From contig CM023449.1 of the NCBI GenBank assembly GCA_013339765.2, forward strand, positions 111,415,778 to 111,479,777: DNA of 64,000 nt, in the 5' to 3' direction. Below are positions 52,380-63,600 of the stretch, in pieces. The DNA comes from Haemaphysalis longicornis. Its lineage: Eukaryota; Arthropoda; Arachnida; Ixodida; Ixodidae. The notes under the pieces were generated by a model. The model was not told the origin of the DNA, made no database searches, and was given only the letters and a program-made list of their open reading frames with translations. Made by a program: the position numbers and the translations under genes. The first letter of the stretch is position 1. Each line of letters starts with the position of its first letter.

Positions 52380-53310
52380 TAGATATTACGAAAGAATGTC
52401 AACCGGAGGTTTCGAATCTGATCATATCCGTCTTACCATTCAAGTTTACTTTTACTTTCCCTCATGCTAAGTTCACAGTGCCAATTAAGTAATACGAATC
52501 GCGCTGCCGTATTCTGCATGTTTTCGAAAGTATCAACCAGCTTTTTAGTGTAGGGATCCCAAAAACACATGCGTACTCCACCATTGAGCGCACATGAGTA
52601 AAAATAGGGTTGTTGTTTTAACATAGACGGAGGTTCGCTGAAATTTTATCTCACAAAGCCAAAAACACATGCAGCTGTAGCTTTGGTGTTGTGAACGTGC
52701 ATATTTAACCTTTAAACTCTCATTAAATAAACTCCTCGTTATTTATATTCCCCGGCCGTTCTTAAAGCAGCGTAATTTACGGTATACGTATTCAATTGGA
52801 ATGAAGGTTTTCTTGTAAAGGTGACGTTAACACACGTTTTAACAATCAACGACTTTTGTGAATCAGCACGCCAGGATGTTATTAAATTAAAATCATGCTG
52901 CAGCGTATTCGGAATCACGTTCATTTGCTATATTCCTGTAAACTACACAGTCATTCGCGAACATTTTGAACAAAGATTTCAGGTCAATAGTAAGAATATT
53001 TACATATAACAGAAACAAACGAGGGCCCGCAACTGACCCTTGGGGAATTCCTGAGGTCACGGGAACATATCCGGACGAACAACCATTGAGAGCGACCGAC
53101 TGATGTCTTGGAGAGATATACTCGGCTATCCATGCAACAACCGATTCATTCCGTTTACTGCCCGCAATGTACTAACGAGTAGCTGATATCGAACACCTCC
53201 AAATGCTTTCTTTGCAGTACAAGAAAATACCGTCAAGTAGTTTAAGCTTATCTATTGCTAGAGCCAAATCGTGCGTAAACTCAACAAGCTGCGTTGAGCA
53301 AGAAAAACCC
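52380..53310 (-). mobile_element. CR1-like LINE remnant, right arm
   Basis: Inverse counterpart of the 44800-48000 remnant without LineB. 52433-52624 encodes FWDPYTKKLVDTFENMQNTA and ARFVLLNWHCELSMRESKSK. 52739-52924 encodes LITSWRADSQKSLIVKTCVN then VTFTRKPSFQLN. These are the CR1-type thumb and connection. Stops and frameshifts throughout. Confidence 0.75.
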
Positions 53311-53499
53311 GACGAAATCGGTGTTTGCTAGGATGATGGGGATTATGTTTCAACAAAGGAGTCATTTCGGAAGTGTAGCTAAGCTCACCTACAAACACCG
53401 CCACTAAATTAACATCCAGGCTTCGCCATTCCAAGGCTCTGTGGTTATGGCAAATTTAAAATAACGCGTGTTTCTAATAGAGTCATAAAATCCGGTGAA

Positions 53500-54786
53500 G
53501 CAGGGCACGAAATCGAGCCTACCAATGCACAAGCTTACCCTCTTCTACGTTTATCACCAACAAAACAGTGCAGCATTGTTTTTCGCAGTAATATTGTAAG
53601 AAGAATAGCCGCAAGTTTGCGCTTTTTGCGCGCACTTGCCTTTCTTTGGTGGGGAGACTTGGCCCCGGTTGAGCTCTTGCGTTGCGGCCGCTTTCTCGAT
53701 GCCATTTAAGGTCACTTCTTTTGGTGAAGCACCGCCACCTCGGGTCGAACATCTCTGCCGATGTCTTCAATGGTCTCCGTTTCTCGAGGGGGCGAATAGC
53801 CTCGAGCTTATGCGCCGAAGAAGTCGGCGGGCGAGGTGTCGTAGCGGCTATGACTGGCGAGGCTTAGCTCATCCGTCGGTGGCAATAAATGGCAATAAAT
53901 GGCATTCCGATGGCCTAAAAGGTTCCCTGGTAATGTCCAGTGAGTCCTTGCACCTTTCCCGTTCACCTAGAACACTCATTTCTGTTTGACAAACGAAGTT
54001 CGTTCATTTAAAACGTAGAAACACCGAGCTCATAAAAAACGCGTCTGCGTCATTCGGTTTCCTAACGGCTTTCTTCATCCAAGGAAAAACTGGTCCTGCA
54101 TCGGCGGGTCTCCTTCCAAACACGTCTGTGCATGAATTCATGGCGCGCAGATCCGTGCCGTTGTTCAGCTGTACGCCGCTTACCGAAAGAATTACGTATA
54201 ACCTGGAACATTGCGTAGGATAATCGCCTCTTGAACACCGGTTTGCAAATATTCTGCGGCCGTTCGCTTTCCGTAATTCGGCCGAATACCGCTAACCGGT
54301 AGCGAAATGTACATTCTGGGGCAGTGCGTCGGCCGGACTCCTGTATAACACCGGTTGCCCGAAGAAAACGAATATTCTGCCACCTGACGCCCGGTTCGCC
54401 GTTGAAAGAGCGAATGCGAGGCAGCCACGCTCCGGCCGGTCTCCTTTCGAACACCAACGGCCACAAGAATGCGGATATTCTGTGGCCGGTCTTTTGCCGT
54501 GCTTCGGCTAAACACCCCTTAGCAAAGAAAACGGATGCACTGAAGCCGTACTTCAGCAGTTCTCTTTCCTAACATCGGCAGCCGAAAGTGAACTGAATAT
54601 CTGGCAGCATGGTAGCTGCCGTTGTGCGTCTGAACACGGGCGGCCGGAGAAACACCGAAGCTCTCGTTGCCTAATGTTGGCCGCTTATCGTATGATCAGT
54701 GGCTGCCATAGCCTGGATGCTGCCCGGACATGCCAGATAGCGGGCATAGACGGGCCGGTCTTGGGACAAACTTTCTGTGCCGCCTG
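53500..54786. other. Right-arm outer sequence, counterpart of 42953-44590
   Basis: The minus frame at 53519-53770 (EMFDPRWRCFTKRSDLKWHR, CCTVLLVINVEEGKLVHW) matches 44298-44568. 54062-54515 holds the GGCC-rich degenerate repeats. Not recognised as a gene. Confidence 0.5.
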
Positions 54787-54799
54787 GGGAGTGGCAGCC

Positions 54800-54945
54800 G
54801 GATCCGCTTGGCAACGCTGGCGTGCCGAAGCGGCTTCGCTTTCTCGAAGTGTGGGATCCGCTGCTCGACACTGGCGTTTCGATGCGGCTTCACTTTCTCG
54901 AAGTTTGGCATCCGCTGCTCGACGTTGACGTTTCAAAGCGGCTCG
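54800..54945 (-). repeat. 54-bp tandem repeat encoding an 18-residue unit
   Basis: About 2.7 units. On the minus strand the frame 54685-55287 (200 residues) reads KRQRRAADAKLRESEAAS, KRQCRAADPTLRESEAAS, then ARQRCQADPAA. Arg/Ala/Glu-rich 18-residue units of this style recur in predicted arthropod repeat proteins (my recollection). The unit is likely helical and basic. It directly adjoins the palindrome edge, and the frame continues into it. Confidence 0.6.
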
Positions 54946-54949
54946 TCCA

Positions 54950-55840
54950 TTCAGTTCATCGGACAAGCAGCAAGCGAGGTAGCGGCGCGCGGAGGGGGAG
55001 AAAAGGAGCAGCGCTCGCGCTATCACACAGCTGGTGGGGGAGGGGGAGCGCAGGAGAGCGGCGTTATCGTACAGCTGGTGGGGAGAGGGGTAGAGGTGCG
55101 GACGGGCGCCGACGGACATGGCCCGGAGCAGGAGATGGTTTGCATCTAAAACGGACCGCCCCCTGACGGTCTTGGCCAAAAGCCAGACTGGCGATATCAA
55201 AGTAGCAGCAGGGTTAGCTAATTTATGCTGGGGAATGAGCATTTCAGAGGTAGTTTTAGATGGGGCTACATGCGGAAGATAGCACAAGCTTTACTATTTC
55301 AAAGTAAGTGATCCCAATACAGCACACTGAATATGCCAGGCGTGCTTTGAGCGGTTCTTGTGGTTTCGCTCGAGGTGTATCGAATGCTACACTATCACTA
55401 CTTTCATAAACAAAGCAGCTGGAAACTGTAGTTCTCGGAACTCGAACCTTCTTAAATAGCTCCCCATCTCCAAGATTCGAACCCTGGTCTAGTGTATGTA
55501 TTTGTGCGGCTGCAATGAGGTGGATGTCAAACTTTCCTTGGGGGCGCACTTTTTTCGCTTACTATAGTACAAACCTTCCGAACGGGCGTTCCTAACTAAA
55601 TGGACACGGGGACTGGCGGTTATATACACAGATTTTCCCTTACATGTACGTACAGTTTTCGTTGCGCTAACCAGTGGGGAGATGTGTGAGAAGCGACAGT
55701 GGTTCAGTAGTTTTTTGAACGGTTATGACCACATGAACCAGTTGTTTTTCCAAGTCTCAGTCTTACGCTGTGACGGTATGCCGTGGTGCTCTGCTTGGGT
55801 CCGTTATCTCACTGCGCCGCCTGATTCCGGCAGCTGCTTG
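54950..55840. other. Spacer, no gene recognised
   Basis: Contains G-rich direct repeats (ACAGCTGGTGGGGGAGGGGG near 55027 and 55072). The remainder shows nothing I can name. Confidence 0.4.
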
Positions 55841-56215
55841 ACATTGAGCACCGTGACAGAGAACGGGCTACGACGACAAGGCGAGCCACAAAAGTGCTCT
55901 ACATTTTAAACTATATACCTATCTGCGACCGCCTTCAATGCAGTCTCACCACTAAATCCGAATGGAACATCCTCCGCTCTCTGCTGGCTACCAAGCCCAG
56001 CAGAGGAGACGCGGTCCGCACCATCTACCACCTAATGCACAGTCACCCTTCCGTGAAACACCTGCCCACGAACAATTCTGCAGAGAGCACATGGACAACA
56101 CAGACGCAACTACCCACACTACGCCAATTCCCCTTCCAAGGAAAATAAAACCCGGACCTTACCGTAACCTTCCCCTCGCTCCACTCGACTTCACCCTCCG
56201 CTACATCGCTCCTTA
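55840..56215 (+). pseudogene. Possible LINE ORF2 linker fragment
   Basis: The plus frame 55894-56148 with KSEWNILRSLLATKPSRGDA and VRTIYHLMHSHPSVKHLP resembles the segment between endonuclease and RT in I-like LINEs (an ILRSLL.. block followed by a His-containing helix). AATAAA at about 56145. No catalytic motif is present, so the call is tentative. Confidence 0.35.
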
Positions 56216-56369
56216 AACTCCACTAGGCAGAGACTGAATATGCAACGATCTGGTCCGTAACCTAGAGACCAAAAGCGAGCCGAACTGCTTGACAACTTCA
56301 ATCATTGCTGGAAAACTAACCACGTACCCTTTAAATGGAAGCACAGTTAAAGTACACTCATTTTCAACC

Positions 56370-56560
56370 AGGGACGTACCCAGAGGGGGGGGGGCGGGAG
56401 GCCCGGGCCCCCCCCCCCCCGAAATTTTTTGGGCCATACCCCCCTTCCCCGCGCCACCTCTTCTCTCCCCTCGCACAAATTCTGAAGCGCTGCCATATGG
56501 ATCCTGGGCTTGATAGCTATTTGATGCGTTTGTTTTCTTTGAAATGAGCCAAATCGACCC
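56370..56560. repeat. G-run/C-run near-palindrome in a repeat-like segment
   Basis: A run of about nine G, CGGGAGGCCCGGG, and a run of about fourteen C follow ACGTACCCAGA (about 56385-56420), then GAAATTTTTTGGGCC. This style (G-run, C-run, GAAATTTT) occurs in invertebrate short DNA transposons; the ends were not found. Confidence 0.4.
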
Positions 56561-56639
56561 AAGGGGAATTTGAGGGGGAACAAACGAAAGTTTGGAACAG
56601 GACCTATATGCAGTGCTGCCAAAACTATTAAATGACATG

Positions 56640-58200
56640 TTTCACATGTCAGCTAGGGGAAATGTATAGCGACAAGTAATTGAGAATTATGCGGAGAATT
56701 TGAGCGATATTAGGATAAGTTCAGATTTGGCTCGTATTCAGTTGAAACAGACAAGTTGGTGCGGCATTATTATGAAAACTTTATTGGAATCGAATTTTAA
56801 GAACGGTACATAGAGTTTTAAGCAAAAAAGGCAATAAACATGCAACAGAGCCTAAAGAACAGTACAACTATACATGAAGAGCCGGTCAGTCCTCTTTGCA
56901 GCATTAGCAGCTCTTTTCGAATGCTCCGTAGGGTACTTTTTTTGGCACGCCGGAAAACATTCATGAAGCTCTTCATTTCTTTGCCATAAATTTCCAAAAC
57001 GCTTCACAAGACGCCTGCTCATATCATTTTCCATGGCTTGCCATGGCTTGTAAGAGGCAGCTAATTTGTTAGGTACGTAAATGGGAAATACGGTAGTAAT
57101 AACAATAATAATAATCAGATTTACTCCTTCAGGAGGAGGGAGACGAGAAAAAAATTATAGTATCACACCTCTGAGTTTCTTTTCGTTCACTTCCGTTCAC
57201 GTTATCGTAGACGTGTGGCGGCAGATCATTTGCCGATCTCCTCATTGATGTCAGAACTCATAAGCCCGCTCTCAAAAGAAAAAAAAATTGATGCAAGAAC
57301 ACACAAAATAGTCCGAAACGTCACACCAAACGCGAAATCCCATTGGGCAAATGAATTTGGCTCATTTTGATCCGTGCCACAGCAGGGTCTGGCTCATTTT
57401 CCTCACAAAGTAAGATCTGCGTACACGTTTGCAGGGAATTGTGTCAACTATTTATTAGCCACATTTTTTTAGAGGAAAGTTGCCGGGATTTTCTTGGCAA
57501 TACAGTTTTATCTGACTTAGTTTTGGTTTGTTGATTAGGTTCATTTCGAAAAAAAAGACGCCTCATTTGGTGGTCAACGTGGAATTAAAAAGAAAACACA
57601 GGCGTGGTTTGTTTGCTCCGTTTACGTGGAAGCCAGTACCGCTGTACACTGGCTTCGTGCTCTGCTGCCGGCCTGCCACTTGCAATTCGCTGCACCTCCT
57701 TTACCCTGTTCGTCTGCAATCGGTGCTTACACTCTAAGAAGACGAGGAGTGCTGGGCACTCTGTCTAGGAGTAAAAACTTTTGTCCCATATTTCACTCCC
57801 TTTGGCAGCATTGGGCGACTCTTCCGAGGAGTAGCGCGTGGCGGCCAAACGAGAGGCGAAACACTCCTCGTGGGATTTACTTGCTGCTGTCGAAGCGGAG
57901 TACTTGAACCCTGTGTGGGAATTGCTATGCCATGTACAAGGCAGCGTTCCGTCACTCCCTTTAGGCGTGAATAAGCTCTATTGGCTTCGGCGTTCCCGGA
58001 TACTGCAGACGGGTACTACTACTCTCTCTTGTAAAGCATCTCGTTACGCCTCAAGAGCGTTCTGCTATTCCCCGCGAGACAGCGTGTTTTCGCTCCGCCT
58101 GCTAGCCTGCTACTAGCCCCCCCCCCCCCCCTTCCATCCCTACGATGGTACTATAGGCAGTTACAAGCAAACAAAACAGGACAAGCCATTTTGAAACATG
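56640..58200. other. Spacer, no gene recognised
   Basis: Short ORFs only. A CCATGGCTTG direct duplication lies near 57030-57050, AATAATAATAAT at about 57105, and a 14-C run near 58118-58131. 57740-58100 is less AT-rich but shows no recognised domain. Confidence 0.35.
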
Positions 58201-59750
58201 GGAAGAAAAAACAAGGTCAGACTTTATTTTTCAAAAAAATACCACAACAATCGGTTCATTCTGCAATTTCACACAAAAAGCAATTTATTTTGAATTAAAA
58301 TATCACAGCATAAAAACGGTTCTTACTCCACATGCACACAGGAGACGTAACGCCTATTGAGGATACATCCAAGAAAAATTCACAAATAAAAATGCAGCAA
58401 AGCAATTGATAACACTGAAATAAAAACATTAAATTAAGACAATAAAAATGACATTAACACCCACAAATAAAAAGGTACTGGCATTAGCACGAAAACGTCA
58501 GTAGAAATACAGCAGTGGGAAAATAGTTAACAGTATTAACATAAAACAAAGTGGCCTTAGTACATCAGTGAGTGCTTCACATGGACTGGAAAGCCAGCTC
58601 TTATTTAGGACACATCAAAAACATCTACAAATAAATTTTGCGAAACAAAAATCTTGGACTAAAACTATTCAGCGTGGATTACTATTAGCGCATTACAAGG
58701 TGCAATCAACACAAAGATACAAAGCCACTGACACGGGAACTTTGCAACAGATATATGTTGGTGGGACAATAGGAAACCACCGGAAACATTCCCACTGGGT
58801 TTTTTAGGCGGGTGGTTCTCAAATGAGGATGCGCTAGTAAGATTTAAAAAAGGCATAACTTGGTATTAAAAACAAACACGTTCGAGCTGAATGCTTCACA
58901 ATGTTGGTGGCGGCCTTCAGAACAGTACCGACCAGGGCACCGTGCTTGAGCCGAAGTAACGTCTACAGAAGCAAGAAGGTGCGCTTCCCCTTTGAAAACA
59001 CAGACAGCAGCAATGGGAACTCATCCACGATGTCCAAGGATGTGAGGAGAAGTGTCTTGAATGCGACGGCCACTCCTGCTGACGCCTCGGGGATCTCGTT
59101 CTCTCTCAGGAAAAAAAAAAATCTTCGGGCAAATACCGTCTTCCCGTGGTTCCTACATAGGAAGAAAGAGGGGGACAGCAAAGATAAGTTCTACAATGAA
59201 AAAAAAAATTTACGAGTTTGACGACGTGATAGATTAGTTTTTGCTCCGAGAGAACGCATTGAACCCGTATTGGAATGCAATACTGCTTGGCGCAGTCACA
59301 AGTCTACATGCGAATGTGCGGTGACCTTGGATGCAGCCACGCTCATTGTGCCACTTGGCCAATGTCATGTCAGACAGCGCGCCCTACAGCTGTCTGCCTA
59401 CGCAATGCGCCCCAAACCCATTAGTGCTTACGTGTCCGTAGCTTCTATTGTTTACCCCGCTATCGTTCCCGGTATAAAAACATTTAACAAAATTTAAGTA
59501 AAGAGAACTCTTTTTGTAACGTTATAATCCCCGATTAATTTGCATAGGATTTTGCCCTCAGCCGACTGCAACGTACGGCCCATTATACGTTCACAAGTAC
59601 AGCGTGTAAAAGTTGCTATGGGTCATATAGCTACTGTTTTCTTCATTCTCGAGTACGCTTCGTTGCATGCACGCTGCAGATCGCAACATCTGATGAGAAC
59701 CAATAGGCTCGTTATTGAACGATCAGAACGCTCGAACATTAAACCACACG
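58200..59750. other. AT-rich spacer, possible 3' UTR-like sequence on minus
   Basis: Multiple TTTATT (AATAAA on minus) between 58220 and 58300 and adenine-rich sequence. ORFs such as 58963-59181 (minus) and 58901-59221 (plus) are low-complexity and carry no recognised motif. Confidence 0.3.
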
Positions 59751-59759
59751 CAGCGACGG

Positions 59760-60042
59760 CGACAACCGACGCGAAAAAAGTACCGTAATGGGTACAACAA
59801 ACACTATGGGCGACAGCGACAAACGAAAAAAAAAATAATGCATTGCTGCCAATGCCATTCGTCGTCGTTGCTGCCGCTCGCTCGTGGGCTGCTTCTGGCC
59901 GGTATAAGCCCGCGACGGCGACGGCCCGTCGCCTGCCGCAGTTGCCGCCGTCAGCGGCCTGTGTAAAAAAATTTTGTCTGTGTCGCCCACAATACCTGTT
60001 TGCCGTACCCAATGAGTGAGTTTTCTCGCGTCGCTCATCGGC
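59760..60042. mobile_element. Fold-back/MITE-like element with ~70-bp inverted arms
   Basis: Left arm 59762-59835 and right arm 59964-60040 are inverted: GACGCGAAAAAAGTAC, TGGGTACAACAAAC and GGGCGACAGCGACAAA on the left correspond to GACGCGAGAAAACTC, TGGGTACGGCAAAC and GGGCGACACAGACAAA read inward from the right. The interior is CG-rich (GCGACGGCGACGGCCC). No transposase. Confidence 0.65.
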
Positions 60043-60118
60043 TTAGACGCATGTAGTTACCCCTTAACAGTGCGGGGCGTACGCCCCGAAAAGTCCCATC
60101 TCCGGCCATCCTGCCCTC

Positions 60119-60546
60119 AATCAAAACGCAAAAAACCTAAACCCTGTCAGGACAGCATTTCAGTCTGCTGCTGTACGCGCGGCGGTCACTAAAATTATTG
60201 TAATTTTAGTGACTGCCACGCGCTAGACGCGCTCCTATCACTCAGCCTATTGTACGAAATTCTTTGGAGCCGCGCAGGTAGCCACAGCTACTGCACGGCA
60301 GCCACTCTAACCCTAGCCGCCGAGCTAAGAGTACAAATCAAAACGCAAAAAACCTGTCTGGACAGGATTTCAGTCTGCTGCAGTACTCGCGGCGGTAACT
60401 AAAATCATTGTAACTTTAGTGACTTCTACGCGCTAGACGCGCTCCTATCACTCAGCCTATTGTACGAAATTCTTTGGAGCCGCGCAGGTAGCCACAGCTA
60501 CTGCACGGCAGCCACTCTAACCCTAGCCGCCGAGTTAAGAATACAG
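60119..60546. repeat. Tandem 217-bp duplication with internal palindrome
   Basis: Unit 1 60119-60335 and unit 2 60336-60546 both begin AATCAAAACGCAAAAAACCT and include GCGCTCCTATCACTCAGCCT and CTAACCCTAGCCGCCGAG. In unit 1, GTCACTAAAATTA-TTG-TAATTTTAGTGAC is a perfect 13-bp-arm hairpin (about 60185-60213). Unit 2 has mismatches in it. Non-coding. Confidence 0.88.
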
Positions 60547-60559
60547 GGTATCGCTGCGA

Positions 60560-61105
60560 CTACTCGCGCGACCGTGCTTCTTACCTGCGAAAACATTCGG
60601 CTAGGATACCAACACTTCACGAATCAAAGGGATTGAAACGGTGCAAGACTCGACGCTGTTTGCACACGGGTACAAAAGCCGCCCTTCAAATCTAAGCAAC
60701 GGTCAAAATGAGTGACGAAAACTTTAGGGTTAGCCGCTTCCGCGGACCGAAGCTAGACAGCAACTCTCCTTCGCTAAATACACAAGATAAGAATACCAGG
60801 TTAACTAATGGCTTACCTCCACTTCCCGCCAGCATTTCTTCGTCCGGTAGATAAATCCATGGTCGTCATCCCAAGATCCCAAGCTTAAGGCGCGAAGCCT
60901 GCAAAGGCAGCGACTGCACACCGGCTGGCCCGGCGGCTTGCGCGCGCATTGCTACACAGTGCATATAGTTCCGGTATCGGCCTCTGCGCCGCCGCAGCTG
61001 TGATGTCCGTCCGAAATAAAAACTAGTTCCATGCATGCACGCACGCACGAACGAACTAATATACGGCTTGCTTACGTGTTCGTGATCTAACGCTGACGCA
61101 CAGGC
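60560..61105. other. Spacer, no gene recognised
   Basis: Mixed-composition sequence with a CATGCATGCACGCACGCACG simple repeat near 61032. Nothing else is recognised. Confidence 0.35.
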
Positions 61106-61429
61106 ATGCAAGCAGTTAGCGAGCACGCGTCACACTGCGTTCAAGCAAGTATGACGATAAGGGCAGGTCAAACTTCGCATGTTGAGCAAGCCGTCTCCGA
61201 AGCTTCGGATAATTCTCGTGCCGAGAATGCTGGCGCCGAGAAGGCGAAAACGAAAACAGACACCGAGGGGCCAAGCCCGGAGCACGAAACACCTGAAACC
61301 GCCACCGTCGCAGCGAACGCGGCCGGATGTTTATACCAACGAGTGAGAGCTTTGGAGTCTTGCCTGGGGCGTGTCACGTGTGTGTGCTGTTCGCCGAGGA
61401 GAGTCGCCCCACGCCTGCGCACCGCGTGA
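61106..61429 (+). CDS. Hypothetical ORF, acidic low-complexity protein
   Basis: 107-residue frame. An inner ATG (about 61151) begins MTIRAGQTSHVEQAVSEASD, followed by an E/A/T/K-rich stretch (AENAGAEKAKTKTDTEGPSP) and a Cys-containing end. No family is recognised. It could be a first exon of a host gene or chance. Its start region is duplicated at 61528-61610, where the frame soon closes. Confidence 0.2.
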   Translation: MQAVSEHASHCVQASMTIRAGQTSHVEQAVSEASDNSRAENAGAEKAKTKTDTEGPSPEHETPETATVAANAAGCLYQRVRALESCLGRVTCVCCSPRRVAPRLRTA

Positions 61430-61610
61430 GACGTTTTCTCCCCGTGCTCTTCTGTCCTGATCCACTGTAACCTCAGTTTTCTCAATAATGATACCTTTAA
61501 TTCTCAAAACCTAGTTTCTCCTATTCGATGCGAGCACGCGTCGTACTGTGTTCAAGCAAGCATGACGATAAGGGCAGGTCGAACTTCCCATGTTGGATGA
61601 AGCGTCTGTT
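61127..61610. repeat. Direct repeat pair (about 75 bp)
   Basis: GCGAGCACGCGTC...TTCAAGCAAG-ATGACGATAAGGGCAGGTC occurs at 61125-61195 and again at 61528-61605 with a few differences. Confidence 0.85.
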
Positions 61611-61619
61611 TGAAAGTCC

Positions 61620-63600
61620 ACTTCGTGCGTAGCACATGGTTTACAAAGCGCAGCCCTGTGTTCCGCGCTGGCGGGACATCACGGTCTGGCGCGATCAGTC
61701 GTCGCTCGCTCGCCCGGTTCTTGCGGGTGCACCGCCTGTGTCGGTTTTCACCGTAGACGCGAGATCGCGTGGCGGAAAATCCGCCGTGGTAGTACGCCGT
61801 ATCTTCGTCGGGCTGAGCTACGGAGACGCGGCGTCCACCGCCGCGCCGCCGCCGCTGGGATGCCCTCAGTGTAATCGGCGTAATCGCTGAAATCGGCGCG
61901 CAGTATTCTTTCCTCCGTGGTGCGCACCTTTTATGATGCATAGTCTGACAACTTTTTAAATGTCGATAACTAAGCCATTACAGAGGAAAAAACAAAACAA
62001 AGAAACAAAACCAAATCGAGACATGCGTTTTTTTAGTTTTGTTAAGCTTGCTCCATTCATGTCACTGAACGCTGCGAGCAATCGTTACATGAATTCATAT
62101 TCTTGCACGTTTAGAATGCGCGGCGGAAGTACTCGGGCGCTTTTTACACAACTGCTTTATATAATATATACGTATGCAAATAAAACATCGCTGATGAGTT
62201 GGTGTGCGTAAATGGTAGGAGTGCCTCTCCATGCTTACTCCCGCACTTGACAAGAATGAAATTGCAATTTTACTCTTCGTACTGGAGAGAGGAGACGATG
62301 TGCAGCTTTACTCTTCACTGGTGCGGGAGCGGAACTGGGGCTGCACTCCGCCGCGCACGAGAAGAGTACGCTGTCAGTTTTGCTCTTCCTCCTCATGGGA
62401 GCGAACATTACATCCAACTCCCCGCAGCTTTCGAGGGGAGCGCGCCAACGCTTGCAGGAGTACAATGACTGTTGGACTCTTCAACTACTCCCCCGATTTC
62501 TTAGAGTGTACGTTCTCTCGGACAGCAGTAATTTATCGCTTGTTTCGCCAGGGTGGCGGTTTCAGCGGCTCGGGTCGCATATGGGTTGCTGGGGAAGAAA
62601 TGTTTGTCTTTAAACATTCAACAAATCCCTCCATCCTAGCGCGCCGTGGTGTCTGCGGATACTGTCGCCCATGCCTGGTGTTTGTGGCTCAACCATTTCC
62701 TTCCCAGAGCCGAACTCACAGCGCGTTTTTCATTAATTTTCGTGGAAATGCTGCTTTTGCGCTTGTCGGTAAGAAGGGTAAGAAGTCTGCTTGCCGCAGA
62801 GAAACCCGCTGTAGGGTTTCTCTACGCAATGCTTCCCAACGTCCGGCGTGTGCAGCGTCCGCCAAACAAGCCAAGGCGACACAAGGGCTTGCTTGGAAGC
62901 GGATGGCGACGAGCGGAGTGGCGCGAGGGGATGCTTGACCCCATCGCCCGTCGCCTCTAGCATTACGCCCGCTTTGGGAAAGCTACCGTGGGAGTACAAA
63001 AGCCCTGTTCCACAGTGGCCGCGTCCCTCTGGACAAGAAGGATCGCTCAAAAAGGAAGCGCAACAACGTTACCAAGCCCGGCGACGCGGCAGGGTGACAA
63101 AGTGAAAGCGCGCATCGCAGTTGTACGTCGGCAAGAGACAGCAGCGCATTCCTTTGGGCAACTAAAGGCAGTGACAGCGGCACTGTTGATTGACAGCCAT
63201 TGTAGTTAATCACAGCTATGCACAACGGTGGTGTAGTGATGCCAGTGCCGGTGGACCACGTCGGGCGATGACCCTCCTCCCTTCTCGTCGCTTTGCCGTG
63301 TCCCCCAAGCCGTCGGCGGAGTGGCAGCACCTTTCTGGGGCGGCGGACAGGGGGGAGCGGGGGTCAAAATCTTAATTGGTACGTGTGTTGCTGTGTGGGG
63401 GCTGCTTCGCTTGCTACTGCATGCACAATTTTGCTGAGTTTTCCGGAGCTGCGGCCAAGAGCGGTCGCATCAAGACTTGCTCTCGTGGCAGTTTCTGGGC
63501 GCCAGAGCCCCACGAATTTCGCGCCAACCGCGCGGCGGTTCGGCACCCTTTTTAGCCCCCGGGCCCCCATGAGGGATCATGCCGCGATACCCTTTTTGTG
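61620..63600. other. Spacer, no gene recognised
   Basis: Several 80-235-residue frames (the longest 62231-62938 plus) but none with a recognised motif. A hairpin GAGAAACCC-GCTGTA-GGGTTTCTC lies at about 62799-62823. The sequence around 62230-62480 has repeated ACTCTTC/CTCTTC pyrimidine blocks. Confidence 0.35.

Larger units (their letters stand above)
42953..54786. repeat. Giant imperfect palindrome (inverted duplication)
   Basis: The sequence inward from 42953 (CAGGCGGCACAGAAA) matches the inverse of the sequence inward from 54786. Matching was followed at many points: 43060-43170 with 54580-54690, 44290-44570 with 53510-53770, 45100-45310 with 52770-52990, 47290-47800 with 52250-52760, 47900-48080 with 51500-51680, 50440-50880 with 51050-51490. 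The centre is near 50960, with a ~165-bp unpaired spacer. Arm identity looks like 75-85%. Net arm length is about 3.3-3.6 kb after removing later insertions. Confidence 0.9.

Noticed and set aside
55430..55520. tRNA-like sequence (AAGATTCGAACCCTGG resembles an inverted B box)
   Set aside because: Only the T-arm-like part is present. No A box at the right distance and no acceptor stem could be found.
58118..58131. C homopolymer as a biological signal
   Set aside because: A 14-C run is most easily a simple repeat or sequencing artefact; nothing around it suggests function.
62231..62938. 235-residue plus-strand ORF as a host gene
   Set aside because: Composition is erratic, there is no motif, and several overlapping frames of similar length exist. 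Not supportable from sequence alone.
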